Positions 15,927 through 24,970 of a stretch of DNA of 64,000 nt are shown here, in pieces. Each line of letters begins with the position of its first letter. Position 1 is the stretch's first letter. The notes beneath the pieces were generated by a model. The model was not told the origin of the DNA and did not search any database. It worked only from the letters and a program-made list of their open reading frames with translations. The stretch comes from Streptomyces sp. NRRL F-6676. GTDB lineage: Bacteria > Actinomycetota > Actinomycetes > Streptomycetales > Streptomycetaceae. Location of the stretch: the NCBI RefSeq assembly GCF_000725625.1, contig NZ_JOHS01000001.1, positions 434,001 to 498,000 on the forward strand. Direction: 5' to 3'. A program made the translations under genes and the position numbers.

Positions 15927-18900
15927 GTGCCGCAGGTGCTGCCGAGATCCCCGATCGACCGCCGTCGCTTCGTCCAACTCCTCGGCGCCGCAGGCGCGCT
16001 CGCCTCGCTCCCACTGACCCTCGGCAGCGGCGAGGCCCAGGCGCAGGGACGCAAGCAGGGCCACACGGCGTCGGACCCGGTGGCGGACACCTATCACCGC
16101 GTCCTGCTGAACCACACCCGGTGGACGGAGACCCAGTGGGACGCGGCCCGCGGCTACTACACGGACAAGGACTTCGGTTTCGCCGTCGTGCTCGGCCACG
16201 CGGTCCTGCTCACCCGCGGCGGCTACGACGCCGACCGAGCGGGGATCGACAAGCAGCTCCTCAAGGCCCGGACCATAGCGACCATCGAGCACTTCGCCGC
16301 GTCCAACAGGCTGACGGGTGGCACCCAATGGGGCCGGACACTGTTCTTCGACACCACGTTCCAGCTGTACTTCGTCCTCGCGGCGCGGTTGCTGTGGGAC
16401 GACCTCGACGAGACCACGCGCGCCCGTGTGGACACCATCGCCCGTGAACAGGCCGCCTACACCACCGCGTTGGGCACGGGCAACGACCCCGCGTCGGGCA
16501 GCTGGACCCCTCATGGCCTGCTCGGCGGCCACGAAGGGGACACCAAGCTCGAGGAGATGGGCGTCTACGCGCAGTCCCTGGCCCCGGGGCTGGCCTGGGC
16601 CGCCGACGACCCACGGCACGGTGACTGGGCCGAGGCCTTCGGCGCGTGGTCGCGCAACGAGACGGGACTGCCCCAGGCGGACCTGGCGAACCCGGCGCGC
16701 GTGGACGGAGTCCCCGTCTCCGACAACACCGCCCGCAACCTGTACGACACCTTCATCGTCGAGAACCACGGCTCCTTCGGACCGCACTACCAGGAGGAGC
16801 TGTGGCGCACGTCGGGCCGTAACGCCGCCCACTTCATCGCCGCGGGCCGGGCGATGCCGCAGGTGCTCACCCACCAGCCCAACGCCGACCAGCTGTGGAG
16901 CTCCCTCCTCGGCGTGATGAGCGACGCCGGTGAACCGTTGATGCCCATGGTCAACGACCGTGAGCACCTCTACGGCCGTGACGTCATCCCGCTCGTGTTC
17001 CTCGCCCAGGTGCTGGGGGACAGGGCGGCCGCCCGGGCGGAGGTCGCGCTGGCGGAGCGGCTGGAGGCGTACCAGAGCTACCCGCCCGAGTTCAGGATCG
17101 CCAAGTTCTCGGGCGAGCCGAAGTACGAGCCGGAGGCGCGCGCGGAGCTCGCCATCAGTTACCTCCTGCATCTGTGGGCCAACGATCAGGGCCGCACGGT
17201 GCGCCCCCTCTCCTCGGACGAGCTGTTCGAGCGCGCCGCGGGGGTCACCGACTTCGGCCCCGGCCCCGGCCTGGTGTCGCACCAGACGCCCGCGGCATGG
17301 GCGGGCGCCGTGACCAAGCCCGGCTTCGTGAAGTTCGCCTGGCAACCGGGCCACGACGACTGGCTGTTCAGGCTCAGCGGCTCCACGGCGATGTTCCTGC
17401 CGGCGACGTCCCTGAAGGCGACGGAACGCCAGGTGCGCACGTACCACAAAAGCCGGGACGGGTTCGACGGCAGCGCCACGATGCTCCAGGTGGGGCCCGG
17501 GTACGCGGGATTCACCACGCTTCCCACCGGTGCCGTCGTGTACGCGACGTCGGGCGTCGCGGCGGGGGAGGGGCACCTGGAGATCCACAACCTGACCATG
17601 CCCGGTGTGCCGGGCCTGACCGGGGCACGCACCTACCGCTTCGCCGAGGGAAGCGCCACCGTGGCCTCCTCCGACTCCCGGCCGGCCCCGTCGGGCGGAC
17701 GCGTCGACGAGGTGACGTTCGCGCGCACCGAGGTACGGCATGTGCGCATGCTCGGTGTGCGGCCCGACCCGGCCTACGGATACTCGCTCTTCGCCCTCGA
17801 AGCGCGCGACGGGGCGGACGGCGCCGATCTGGCCCGGACCGGCACGGCCACCGCCTCGTCCTACGACACCGGCAAGGAGCCGGCGCTGGCGGTGGACGGC
17901 AGCACGACCACCCGGTGGGCCGTTTCACGGGCGGACCGCCCCCGCGCGGACAGCTGGCTCGCCGTCGACCTGGGGGCTCCGCACACGGTGGACCGGGTCA
18001 CCCTGCGCTGGGAGGCCGCCGCGGGGCGCGCCTACACGGTGCAGGGGTCGGCCGACGGACTCCGGTGGGAGGACCTCGCCTCCTGGCCGGTGCCCGACGT
18101 CACCAGCCGGGGCGGATGGCTGGATGTCGACGGCCGCGCGGGCCTGGTGGTACGGGGATCGGACTCCCGCCTGACGGTCCACCAGGACGAGATCGTCCTG
18201 GCCGACGGTCCGGCCGCGCCCCTCGTGGTCGAGGGATTCCCCGGCGCCTCGTCCCGTACGCTGCGCGAGCGGGCCGCGGCACCCACGCCACGCGCGGACG
18301 CCGAGGCCGTCCGCGTGACCCTCACCGACGACCACCTCAGCCTGTTCAACCTGTCGGACGAGCCCGTCACCACGCGCGTCGACGTACCGCAGACGGGAAC
18401 CGGGAGGCTGCTCTTCGAGGGACACCAGACCCTCACCGACGGTGGGACCGCCTACGACGCCGCACTCGACGCGGCCGAAGCCCAACTGCTCCCGCCACGG
18501 CTGACCCTGCGTCCTCTCGACGGCCGCCGCCTGCCGACGGGCCTGCGGGCGCGGGTGCTCGACGGCGCGTCGGTCGAACTCACCGGACCGGCCTGCCGCG
18601 TGCGGGTGACCGCCCAGGGACGCAGCGAGGTGGCCGTGGTCCGCGCGGGCCGCCCCACGACGGTCACCCTGAAGCAGGCGACCGCCTACCCCCTGCGCGA
18701 TCTGGCACTGGGCCGCACGGTGTTCCCGACCAGCCCGCTGCCCGCGGGCATGTCGGACCCTGCCGCCGCCGTCGACGGCGATCCGGCGACGGCGTGGACG
18801 CCCGGTCCGAACGGCCGTCTGGTCGTCGACCTCGGCGCCCAAATCCGTGTCCGCGACATCCGCACGGACTGGACGAACGGCCGTGTTCCCACGCTGCACG

Positions 18901-19064
18901 CCGAGTTCAGCGACGACGGCCTCACCTACACCCCGGCCGGCCGGCTCACGGGCCGTGCCCGCACCCGGCACCTCGGCACGGACATCACCGCCCGCTACGT
19001 GGCCCTGGCCACCGACGCGGAGCACGGGAACGGTGCCCGTCTGGTCCGTCTCTCCCTGGAGTGA
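15927..19064 (+). CDS. Tat-exported carbohydrate-active protein with discoidin-like domains
   Basis: 1045 residues. The Tat signal is DRRRFVQLLGAAGALASLPL with an AQA-type cleavage near residue 38. Residues about 50-430 are alpha-helical and resemble the (alpha/alpha) toroid of polysaccharide lyases. Residues about 450-610 are beta-rich. Two F5/8 type C (discoidin)-like modules follow: one near 620-750 (ATASSYDTGKEPALAVDGST, DSWLAVDLGAPHTVDRV) and a second at the C-terminus (DPAAAVDGDPATAWTPG, GRLVVDLGAQIRVRDIR). I could not assign a CAZy family. It is probably a secreted lyase or glycosidase for a complex polysaccharide, induced through the LacI-type operator just upstream. The start is GTG 15927; GTG 15936 is an alternative. 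Confidence 0.75.
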   Translation: MPQVLPRSPIDRRRFVQLLGAAGALASLPLTLGSGEAQAQGRKQGHTASDPVADTYHRVLLNHTRWTETQWDAARGYYTDKDFGFAVVLGHAVLLTRGGYDADRAGIDKQLLKARTIATIEHFAASNRLTGGTQWGRTLFFDTTFQLYFVLAARLLWDDLDETTRARVDTIAREQAAYTTALGTGNDPASGSWTPHGLLGGHEGDTKLEEMGVYAQSLAPGLAWAADDPRHGDWAEAFGAWSRNETGLPQADLANPARVDGVPVSDNTARNLYDTFIVENHGSFGPHYQEELWRTSGRNAAHFIAAGRAMPQVLTHQPNADQLWSSLLGVMSDAGEPLMPMVNDREHLYGRDVIPLVFLAQVLGDRAAARAEVALAERLEAYQSYPPEFRIAKFSGEPKYEPEARAELAISYLLHLWANDQGRTVRPLSSDELFERAAGVTDFGPGPGLVSHQTPAAWAGAVTKPGFVKFAWQPGHDDWLFRLSGSTAMFLPATSLKATERQVRTYHKSRDGFDGSATMLQVGPGYAGFTTLPTGAVVYATSGVAAGEGHLEIHNLTMPGVPGLTGARTYRFAEGSATVASSDSRPAPSGGRVDEVTFARTEVRHVRMLGVRPDPAYGYSLFALEARDGADGADLARTGTATASSYDTGKEPALAVDGSTTTRWAVSRADRPRADSWLAVDLGAPHTVDRVTLRWEAAAGRAYTVQGSADGLRWEDLASWPVPDVTSRGGWLDVDGRAGLVVRGSDSRLTVHQDEIVLADGPAAPLVVEGFPGASSRTLRERAAAPTPRADAEAVRVTLTDDHLSLFNLSDEPVTTRVDVPQTGTGRLLFEGHQTLTDGGTAYDAALDAAEAQLLPPRLTLRPLDGRRLPTGLRARVLDGASVELTGPACRVRVTAQGRSEVAVVRAGRPTTVTLKQATAYPLRDLALGRTVFPTSPLPAGMSDPAAAVDGDPATAWTPGPNGRLVVDLGAQIRVRDIRTDWTNGRVPTLHAEFSDDGLTYTPAGRLTGRARTRHLGTDITARYVALATDAEHGNGARLVRLSLE

Positions 19065-19151
19065 CACCGGGCCGGTCACCGGCCGATCGCTCCCCCCAGC
19101 GACGCCGTGCGGGCCGCCGTGCGGTCATCCGCCGGCCGTCGGTCGGTGGGG

Positions 19152-19193
19152 GCGGGCCGTGCCGTCGACAACGATGTCGGCAGCACGGCCCGC
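19152..19193. terminator. Strong bidirectional terminator
   Basis: GCGGGCCGTGC (19152-19162) and GCACGGCCCGC (19183-19193) form a perfect 11-bp stem. Inside the loop, CGACA and TGTCG form a second short stem. It lies between the convergent discoidin-type gene and the Endo H gene. Confidence 0.75.
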
Positions 19194-19201
19194 GCGGGTT
19201 C

Positions 19202-20146
19202 CTACGGTGTGCGGACCGCGTCACTGCCGTAGAGCTCCCTGGTGAAGGCGGTGATGTCGGCGCTGCGGTCGGTGCCGTCGAGGTTGTACGTCAGATAGAC
19301 GCCGTATCCCTCACTGACGGTGCGGCGGGCGAGGTCGGCGGCCGTGCTGCGTGGCGTGCGGCCGATCTCGACGGCCGCCGGTGACAGCTTCGACTTGGGC
19401 AGTGCGATGCGGGGCACCTGCCAGCTGCCGTAGTAGGGATTCCAGGCGTAGTCGAACGTGCTGGAGATGTCGATGCCGCCGTAGGACAGACGAGAGGCGG
19501 CGGGGCCGATGTTGTACAGGCTGATGATCTTGTCCGGCATGTCCGCGCGCAGTGCCGTCACCAGCTGCACGAAGGAGCCGGCATTGGGCTGTGCCGTGCC
19601 GTTGTTGCCGTACTCGGCGTATTCGTCGTCGAAGTCGATGCCGTCGAGGCCGTACGTGCGCACGGCGTCCGACAGCTGGTGCGCGAACGCCGCAGCCGAC
19701 TGCTGGGACGTGAAGTTGGCGAATCCCGCGCCCTGGTGGTTGCCCAGCACCGAAAGTACGACCTTGATGCCCTTCTGCTGGAGTGGCCGTATCTGGGTGG
19801 CGGCGTTGTCCAGAACGCGTCGCACGTTGTCGTTGAAATACAGGTACGCCGTCTTCGTGGCCGTGTCGTAGTTGATGTTCGCCGCGAAGATCACGGCGAT
19901 GTCGAAGACGTTGCCGCCCTGGGTGAGCGTGTACTTGCCGGCGTTGAGCATGCTGTTGTTGTTCACCTCGATGTAGGCCACCGAGGTCGGTCCCTGCTTG
20001 GCGGGTGCGGGTGCGGGTGCGGGTGCGGGTGCGGTGGCCGGGGTCGCCGCCGCGCCGGTCGTGACGGTGGTGCCGAGGACCAGGACCGTGACGGCCGAAA
20101 GCATGAGCGCGGCGGTCCGTACTGTGCTCCGTAGCGGAGTGAACAT
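19202..20146 (-). CDS. endoH: Endo-beta-N-acetylglucosaminidase H (GH18)
   Basis: 314 residues, matching Streptomyces Endo H over its length from memory (VEVNNNSMLN-type start of the mature protein, VIFAANINYDT, LSVLGNHQGAGFANF, EYAEYGNNGTAQPN, YNLDG, ELYGSDAVRTP end). It cleaves the chitobiose core of high-mannose and some hybrid N-glycans, leaving one GlcNAc on the protein. The catalytic GH18 motif DGIDFDDE is at 168-175, with acid Glu175. A Sec signal peptide covers about residues 1-34, followed by an (AP)n linker. ATG 20146 follows GAGGGGAG. It is secreted and would feed mannose oligosaccharides to the mannan/mannose locus at 25-36 kb, although it has its own promoter. Confidence 0.95.
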   Translation of the reverse strand: MFTPLRSTVRTAALMLSAVTVLVLGTTVTTGAAATPATAPAPAPAPAPAKQGPTSVAYIEVNNNSMLNAGKYTLTQGGNVFDIAVIFAANINYDTATKTAYLYFNDNVRRVLDNAATQIRPLQQKGIKVVLSVLGNHQGAGFANFTSQQSAAAFAHQLSDAVRTYGLDGIDFDDEYAEYGNNGTAQPNAGSFVQLVTALRADMPDKIISLYNIGPAASRLSYGGIDISSTFDYAWNPYYGSWQVPRIALPKSKLSPAAVEIGRTPRSTAADLARRTVSEGYGVYLTYNLDGTDRSADITAFTRELYGSDAVRTP

Positions 20147-20463
20147 CGTTGGCCGGTCTCCCCTCGCGAGGTTGGTGTCCGACGTGCTCGAAGACGCTGG
20201 GTGAGCCCTCCGAGTTTTCCACCCTTGTGACTGCACACCGACAAGCGTGCGTGAACTCTTCACGGCTTCCCCACGTGCCCCGAGCGCGGCCTCCGGCCGT
20301 TCGCCCCGCCGGCACCGGGTCACCCACTGGGATGAACGCCGCCGGATTCGCGGATGGCGGAGGAGCGCCGCCCGGATAGTGAGGGGGGACAGGAGGGCGC
20401 TTCGCACCGTCTCGCCCTTCTCCCCGCCCCACCGCCGTCCCTCGCCCCCGCCCAGGAGGACCC
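20147..20463. other. Divergent promoter region, no gene
   Basis: 317 bases separate the Endo H gene (minus) from the methyltransferase gene (plus). A possible -10 (GATAGT, 20375-20380) lies about 85 bases before the methyltransferase ATG. No credible ORF, tRNA or operator palindrome was found. Confidence 0.4.
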
Positions 20464-21372
20464 ATGGTCGACACGGAGCCACGGAACGCCGAAGCGTACG
20501 GCGTCGACGAGGGAGTCGGCGCCACCGCGCTGCTGGTCGCCGCGGCCCGGGCGCTGGAGACCCACCGCGAGGACAGCCTCGTGCGGGACGTCCACGCCGA
20601 GCAGTTCGTGCGGGCGGCCGTCGCCTCCACGGGCTGGCCCGTGCGGCCGCACCAGGTGCCGGACGTGGACACCAACCCCCTGTGGGGCCGCTTCGCACGC
20701 TACTTCGGCCTGCGCACGAGGGTCCTCGACGACTTCCTTCTCCGCTCGGTGCGGGACGGGGCGCGCCAGGTGGTGCTCTTCGGCGCCGGCCTGGACAGCA
20801 GGGCGTTCCGGCTCGACTGGCCCGAGGGCCGCGTCCTGTTCGAACTCGACCGGGAGGGCGTGCTGGAGTTCAAGCACCGGGTGCTCGCCGGAACGCCGGC
20901 GACACCCCGGGTGACGCGCGTGCCCGTGCCGATCGATCTGCGTGCCGACTGGGAGGGCGCGCTGACCGCGGCGGGCTTCGACCCGAGCGTGCCGACGGCA
21001 TGGCTGGCGGAGGGGCTGCTGTTCTATCTGCCTCCCGCCGCCGAGCGGCAACTCATCGACGCCGTGGACCGGTTGAGCGCGCGCGGAAGCACCCTGGCCT
21101 ACGAGGTGAAGCTGGAGAAGGATCTGCGGGCGTACCGCGACAGCGCGCTCTACACCGCGACGCGGGAACAGATCGGCATCGACCTGCTGGATCTCTTCAA
21201 CGGCGAGCCGCGCCCCGACTCCGTCGGGGACCTGGCGGGCCGGGGCTGGTCCACCGTGGTCCGTACGCCCTTCGACTTCACCCGCCGGTACGGACGGGGA
21301 CCGCTGCCCGAGCCCAACGACGCGCTGGAGGGCAACCGTTGGGTGTTCGCGGACAAGCCCGCCAGGTCCTGA
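20464..21372 (+). CDS. SAM-dependent methyltransferase, leucine-carboxyl-methyltransferase type
   Basis: 302 residues of the LCM/PPM1-like family common in actinobacteria. The SAM motif is QVVLFGAGLDSRAFRLDWP followed by VLFELDREGVLEFK, with the later AEGLLFYLPPAAERQLI. Bacterial members are thought to O-methylate carboxyl groups of small metabolites; the partner is unknown. The N-terminus EPRNAEAYGVDEGVGATALLV is typical. ATG 20464 is preceded by CCAGGAGG. It stands alone, between Endo H and the convergent furan operon. Confidence 0.88.
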   Translation: MVDTEPRNAEAYGVDEGVGATALLVAAARALETHREDSLVRDVHAEQFVRAAVASTGWPVRPHQVPDVDTNPLWGRFARYFGLRTRVLDDFLLRSVRDGARQVVLFGAGLDSRAFRLDWPEGRVLFELDREGVLEFKHRVLAGTPATPRVTRVPVPIDLRADWEGALTAAGFDPSVPTAWLAEGLLFYLPPAAERQLIDAVDRLSARGSTLAYEVKLEKDLRAYRDSALYTATREQIGIDLLDLFNGEPRPDSVGDLAGRGWSTVVRTPFDFTRRYGRGPLPEPNDALEGNRWVFADKPARS

Positions 21373-21405
21373 CCCGTGGGCCCGGGGCGGGCGGCGCGCG
21401 GGGCC

Positions 21406-22527
21406 TCACGGCAAAGGGGCCGCGCCTCTGTGCTGCGGGATCAGGACCGGTTTGACGACGAGGCCCGCGTCGCAGTCCCGTTCGGCCTCGTTGACGTGGG
21501 CGAACGGATACGTACGGATCAGTTGGTCGAACGGGAAGCGCCCGGCCCGCCACAGCGCCGCCAGCCGGGGGACGAGGAGCGCGGGCACCGCGTCCCCCTC
21601 GCAGATGTGGGAGATCCTGCGGCCCTGCTCCAGCGTGCCCACATCGAGGGACAACGGGGCGTGCAGCCGGGCCACCAGACCGAGGTGCCCGGTGGGCCGC
21701 AGCGCCAGGAGCGCGTCGTTGATCAGCCTGCCGGAACCCGTGGTGTCCAGCGCGTACCGTGCGCCGCCGCCGGTCAGCCGCCGGATGCGGCCGGGCAGAT
21801 CGGGTGCCGAGGCGGGGAGGGGCGAGGCGTGGAACCTCTCGGCGAGCCGGAGCCGTTCGGGGTGCCGGTCCACGGCGACGGCCACCGCCCCGGCGGCCGT
21901 CGCCGCCATCACCGCGGCCAGGCCCACCGCCCCCGCCCCGAGGACGACGACGGTGTCGCCGGGGCCGGCACCGAAGGTGTTCAACACCGCTCCGGCGCCG
22001 GTGAGGAAGCCGCAGCCGAGCGGCCCGAGCAGCTCCAGGGGCAGCGAGGGATCCACCCGGACCGCGTTGCGCGCCAGGACCAGGGCGAAGCCGGCGAACG
22101 CGGACTGGCCGAACCAGCGGGGAGCCAGCGCACCCCCGGCCGCGTCCGTGAACCGTGCGGCGTGCTCCTGACGCCCGCCGAACAGGTTCAGCGACGCGAA
22201 CTCGTCGCAGTAGGCGGGCGCCGCGCCCCGGCAGTGCGCGCAGTGCCCGCAGGAGTCGAAGCTCAGTACGACATGATCGCCGACGTCCAGACCCGTGCCG
22301 GAGCCGCCCGTCTCCACCACGACACCGGCGCCCTCGTGACCCAGGACCGCGGGCAGCGGGGAGCGGCCCGCCGAGCGCCGGACCGCGAGATCCGTGCGGC
22401 ACATCCCGCAGCCGGCGATGCGCACCAGCACCTCGCCCTCGGCCGGCCCGGCCGACAGGAGCACCTCCTCGACGGCGAAGGGGGCGTCGTACGCGCGCAG
22501 CACCGCCGCGTCGAATCTCAGGGGCAC
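21406..22527 (-). CDS. Zinc-dependent alcohol dehydrogenase (class III-like MDR)
   Basis: 373 residues. Catalytic zinc ligands are in GCGMCRTDLAV and GHEGAGVVVE; the structural zinc cluster is CGHCAHCRGAAPAYC; the Rossmann motif is VVLGAGAVGLAAV. Architecture and length match aryl/benzyl-alcohol dehydrogenases that use NAD. GTG 22527 overlaps the aldehyde dehydrogenase stop by 10 bases, so it is the last gene of the mfnB-like operon. A plausible job is interconversion of the hydroxymethyl and aldehyde groups on a furan product; this is inferred from the operon only. Confidence 0.88.
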   Translation of the reverse strand: MPLRFDAAVLRAYDAPFAVEEVLLSAGPAEGEVLVRIAGCGMCRTDLAVRRSAGRSPLPAVLGHEGAGVVVETGGSGTGLDVGDHVVLSFDSCGHCAHCRGAAPAYCDEFASLNLFGGRQEHAARFTDAAGGALAPRWFGQSAFAGFALVLARNAVRVDPSLPLELLGPLGCGFLTGAGAVLNTFGAGPGDTVVVLGAGAVGLAAVMAATAAGAVAVAVDRHPERLRLAERFHASPLPASAPDLPGRIRRLTGGGARYALDTTGSGRLINDALLALRPTGHLGLVARLHAPLSLDVGTLEQGRRISHICEGDAVPALLVPRLAALWRAGRFPFDQLIRTYPFAHVNEAERDCDAGLVVKPVLIPQHRGAAPLP

Positions 22528-23930
22528 GTCTCCTCCGGGCGGTGCACGACGAACGGCTGGAGGTTGCCGTACAGACCCCACGGCCCGCCCGCCACCCCCA
22601 CACCGCTCTCCTTGGTGCCCGCGAAGGGCTGGGCGAGGGAGAGTTCGGCGTGGTGGTTGATCCAGGCCGTGCCGCAGTCGAGCCGGCTGGCGACCTCCTC
22701 GGCCCGGTCCAGGTCCGTGCCCCACACCGAGCCGCCCAGCCCGAAGCCGGTGCCGTTGGCGGCCTCGACGGCGTCGTCCAGGCGGGTGTACGGCAGCACG
22801 GGCAGGACGGGGCCGAACTGCTCCTCGGTCACGATCGGGCTGTGGGCGGGTACGTCGGTCAGGATCGTCGGAGCGAAGAAGTGGCCCGGCCCGGCGAGCC
22901 GTCGGCCGCCGGTCACGGCGCGGGCACCGGCCGCCACCGCCTGGCGGGTGCGGTGTGCGACGCGGGCGAGTTGCGGGGCGTTGTTGAGCGGGCCGAGGCG
23001 GGTGGCCGGATCGAGCCCCGGCCCGACGACCGTGTCCCGGGCGCGCTGCGCGAGCGCCTCGACGACCTCCGAATGGCGCCGGGCGGGGACGTAGAGCCGT
23101 TTGACGGCCATGCAGACCTGGCCGCAGTTGCGGAAGGCCGCCCAGAACAGCCGGTCCGCGACGGCGTCCACGTCCACGTCCTCCAGCAGGATCGCGGCGT
23201 CGTTGCCGCCCAGCTCCAGGGTGACCCGGGCGAGCGTGTCCGCCGTCGCGCGGGCGACGGCCCGCCCGGTGGGGATCGAACCGGTGAAGGTCACGTGCCG
23301 GATCCCGGGGTGGGCGACCAGCCGGGCACCGAGGGGCTCACGTCCGGTGACGACCGTCAGGACGCCCGCGGGGAGGGCGTCGGAGAGGACGGAGCCCAGC
23401 AGCAGGGTGGCCAGCGGGGTGTACGGGGAGGGCTTGAGCACCACCGTGTTGCCCGCGGCGAGCGCCGGGGCGAACTTCGCCGCCGCGAGCTGGAGCGGGA
23501 AGTTCCACGGCACGATCGCGGCGACCGGGCCCAGCGGACGCCAGCGCAGCTCGCTGCGGACCGGCCGCTCGTCGACGAGGGGGCGGGGGCGGCCGTGGTC
23601 CAGCGCGGCGAAATAGCGCAGCCGCGCGGCCGTACGGGCGACCTCCGCCCGCGACTCGGCCAGGGGCTTGCCCTGTTCCCGGGTGAGCAGGGGCGCGAGG
23701 TCCGCCCCGGCCGCCTCCACGGCGTCGGCCGCCGCACGCAGCGCGGCCGCACGGGCGGCGGGGTCCGACCGCCACCCGTCCCAGGCGGCACGGGCACGGT
23801 CGACGACCGCGTCCAGTTCCCCTGGCCGCAGCTCGGGGACCGTGTCGACGACCTCGCCCGTCGCCGGATCGGTCACGGTGAACCGTCCGGCGCGGGTGCT
23901 GGCGGTGCGGTGGGCGCGCCGGGCCGGCAT
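22518..23930 (-). CDS. Aldehyde dehydrogenase
   Basis: 470 residues, NAD(P)-dependent. Motifs: IVPWNFPLQLAAAKFAPALAAGNTVV (split by helices) for cofactor and substrate contacts, TFTGSIPTGRAVA, general base Glu in LELGGNDA, and nucleophile Cys273 in NCGQVCMAVKR. The C-terminal motif FGPVLPVLPY is normal. It oxidises an aldehyde to an acid; with an MfnB-like enzyme encoded 8 bases upstream, a furan aldehyde is a sensible substrate. ATG 23930 is chosen from spacing and family length; the reading frame stays open much further upstream, but only as a shadow of the synthase gene. Confidence 0.9.
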   Translation of the reverse strand: MPARRAHRTASTRAGRFTVTDPATGEVVDTVPELRPGELDAVVDRARAAWDGWRSDPAARAAALRAAADAVEAAGADLAPLLTREQGKPLAESRAEVARTAARLRYFAALDHGRPRPLVDERPVRSELRWRPLGPVAAIVPWNFPLQLAAAKFAPALAAGNTVVLKPSPYTPLATLLLGSVLSDALPAGVLTVVTGREPLGARLVAHPGIRHVTFTGSIPTGRAVARATADTLARVTLELGGNDAAILLEDVDVDAVADRLFWAAFRNCGQVCMAVKRLYVPARRHSEVVEALAQRARDTVVGPGLDPATRLGPLNNAPQLARVAHRTRQAVAAGARAVTGGRRLAGPGHFFAPTILTDVPAHSPIVTEEQFGPVLPVLPYTRLDDAVEAANGTGFGLGGSVWGTDLDRAEEVASRLDCGTAWINHHAELSLAQPFAGTKESGVGVAGGPWGLYGNLQPFVVHRPEETCP

Positions 23931-23938
23931 CCGGGCGG

Positions 23939-24694
23939 TCAGCTCGCGGCGGCGACGGCCGCCGCGTGCGCCTGGACGTGCCGGTCCATCTCCGCCCGGA
24001 AGGCGGCCACCAGAGCGGGTCGGATGCGGCCGGCGTTGCGGTCGCCGCCCTCGCAGACGGCCCCGCGCACCCCCACGATGTCCGTGCCCATACGGGCCAG
24101 TTCGCCGAGATCGGCGGCCTTGACGCTGCCCGCGAGGGCGGCGAGGAGACCGGCCTCGTGGGCCAGCCGCACGAACCGGGCGCAGACCTCCGGCGGGGTG
24201 TGGTCGAACAGCCGTGACCCGTCCTTGACGGCCGTGTCGAGCATGGCCCCGTCGGAGCCGGAACGGCGGGCGATGTCGGGCAGCGCGAGCGGGTTGACGC
24301 AGCCGATCCGGTGGGCGTCGGCGTAGCCCGAGGCGACGACGAACGCGTCGGGCCGGTGGTCCTTCACGGCCCGGACGACCCCGCGCATGACCTCCACGGC
24401 CTGCTCGGGCGTGGTGCAGCCGTAGAGCCCGACCTTGATGTACGACGCGCCCGAGACGACCGCGCCGAGCGCGGCCTGGGCCACCGTACCGGGCTTGTAG
24501 GGCACGTCCCCCACGGTGGCGGAGACCGGCCTGTCCGCCGGGACCGCCTCGCGGATCGCTCTGATCACCCAGGGGTAGTTCGCGCCGAGCGAGCCCTCGT
24601 CGGGCTTCTTGACGTCGACGATGTCGAGGTGTTCGGCCGCCTTCGCGCAGTCGAGGGCCTCCTCGACACTGTCCGGTGAGACGAGAAGCAACAC
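23939..24694 (-). CDS. (5-formylfuran-3-yl)methyl phosphate synthase (MfnB-like)
   Basis: 251 residues. From memory the protein follows archaeal MfnB from its first residues: [15 protein letters not shown], then [20 protein letters not shown] with the Schiff-base lysine region, [24 protein letters not shown] and [13 protein letters not shown]. MfnB condenses two glyceraldehyde-3-phosphate molecules into 4-(hydroxymethyl)-2-furaldehyde phosphate, the furan precursor of methanofuran. The GTG start at 24694 is supported by AAGGAG six bases upstream and by the family N-terminus. It is first in an operon with aldehyde and alcohol dehydrogenases. Streptomyces does not make methanofuran for methanogenesis, so the product here is probably a small furan metabolite or cofactor side chain. 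Confidence 0.85.
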   Translation of the reverse strand: MLLLVSPDSVEEALDCAKAAEHLDIVDVKKPDEGSLGANYPWVIRAIREAVPADRPVSATVGDVPYKPGTVAQAALGAVVSGASYIKVGLYGCTTPEQAVEVMRGVVRAVKDHRPDAFVVASGYADAHRIGCVNPLALPDIARRSGSDGAMLDTAVKDGSRLFDHTPPEVCARFVRLAHEAGLLAALAGSVKAADLGELARMGTDIVGVRGAVCEGGDRNAGRIRPALVAAFRAEMDRHVQAHAAAVAAAS

Positions 24695-24970
24695 CGTGCA
24701 CTCCTTCCCCGTGTGCGCGCCGGCCACGACGGGCGGGGCGCGCCGTCACGGAATCCCGGGCGATCACCTCATGGTCACAGCGGCCCGGCGGCCACCGGTA
24801 GAGCGCACGGAATCCGACCGCACCGCCGCCGTGCACCGCACACCCCCCGAGTGCGCCGTCCGCGCCGGTACACATCCGACACGCCGTTCGCGGCGGCCCC
24901 ACCCGCCTCTTCCGTGCCACCGGCGTCAGCACCCTCGCGCACCACCCCGGCCACCGCGAAGGTGAACGGG

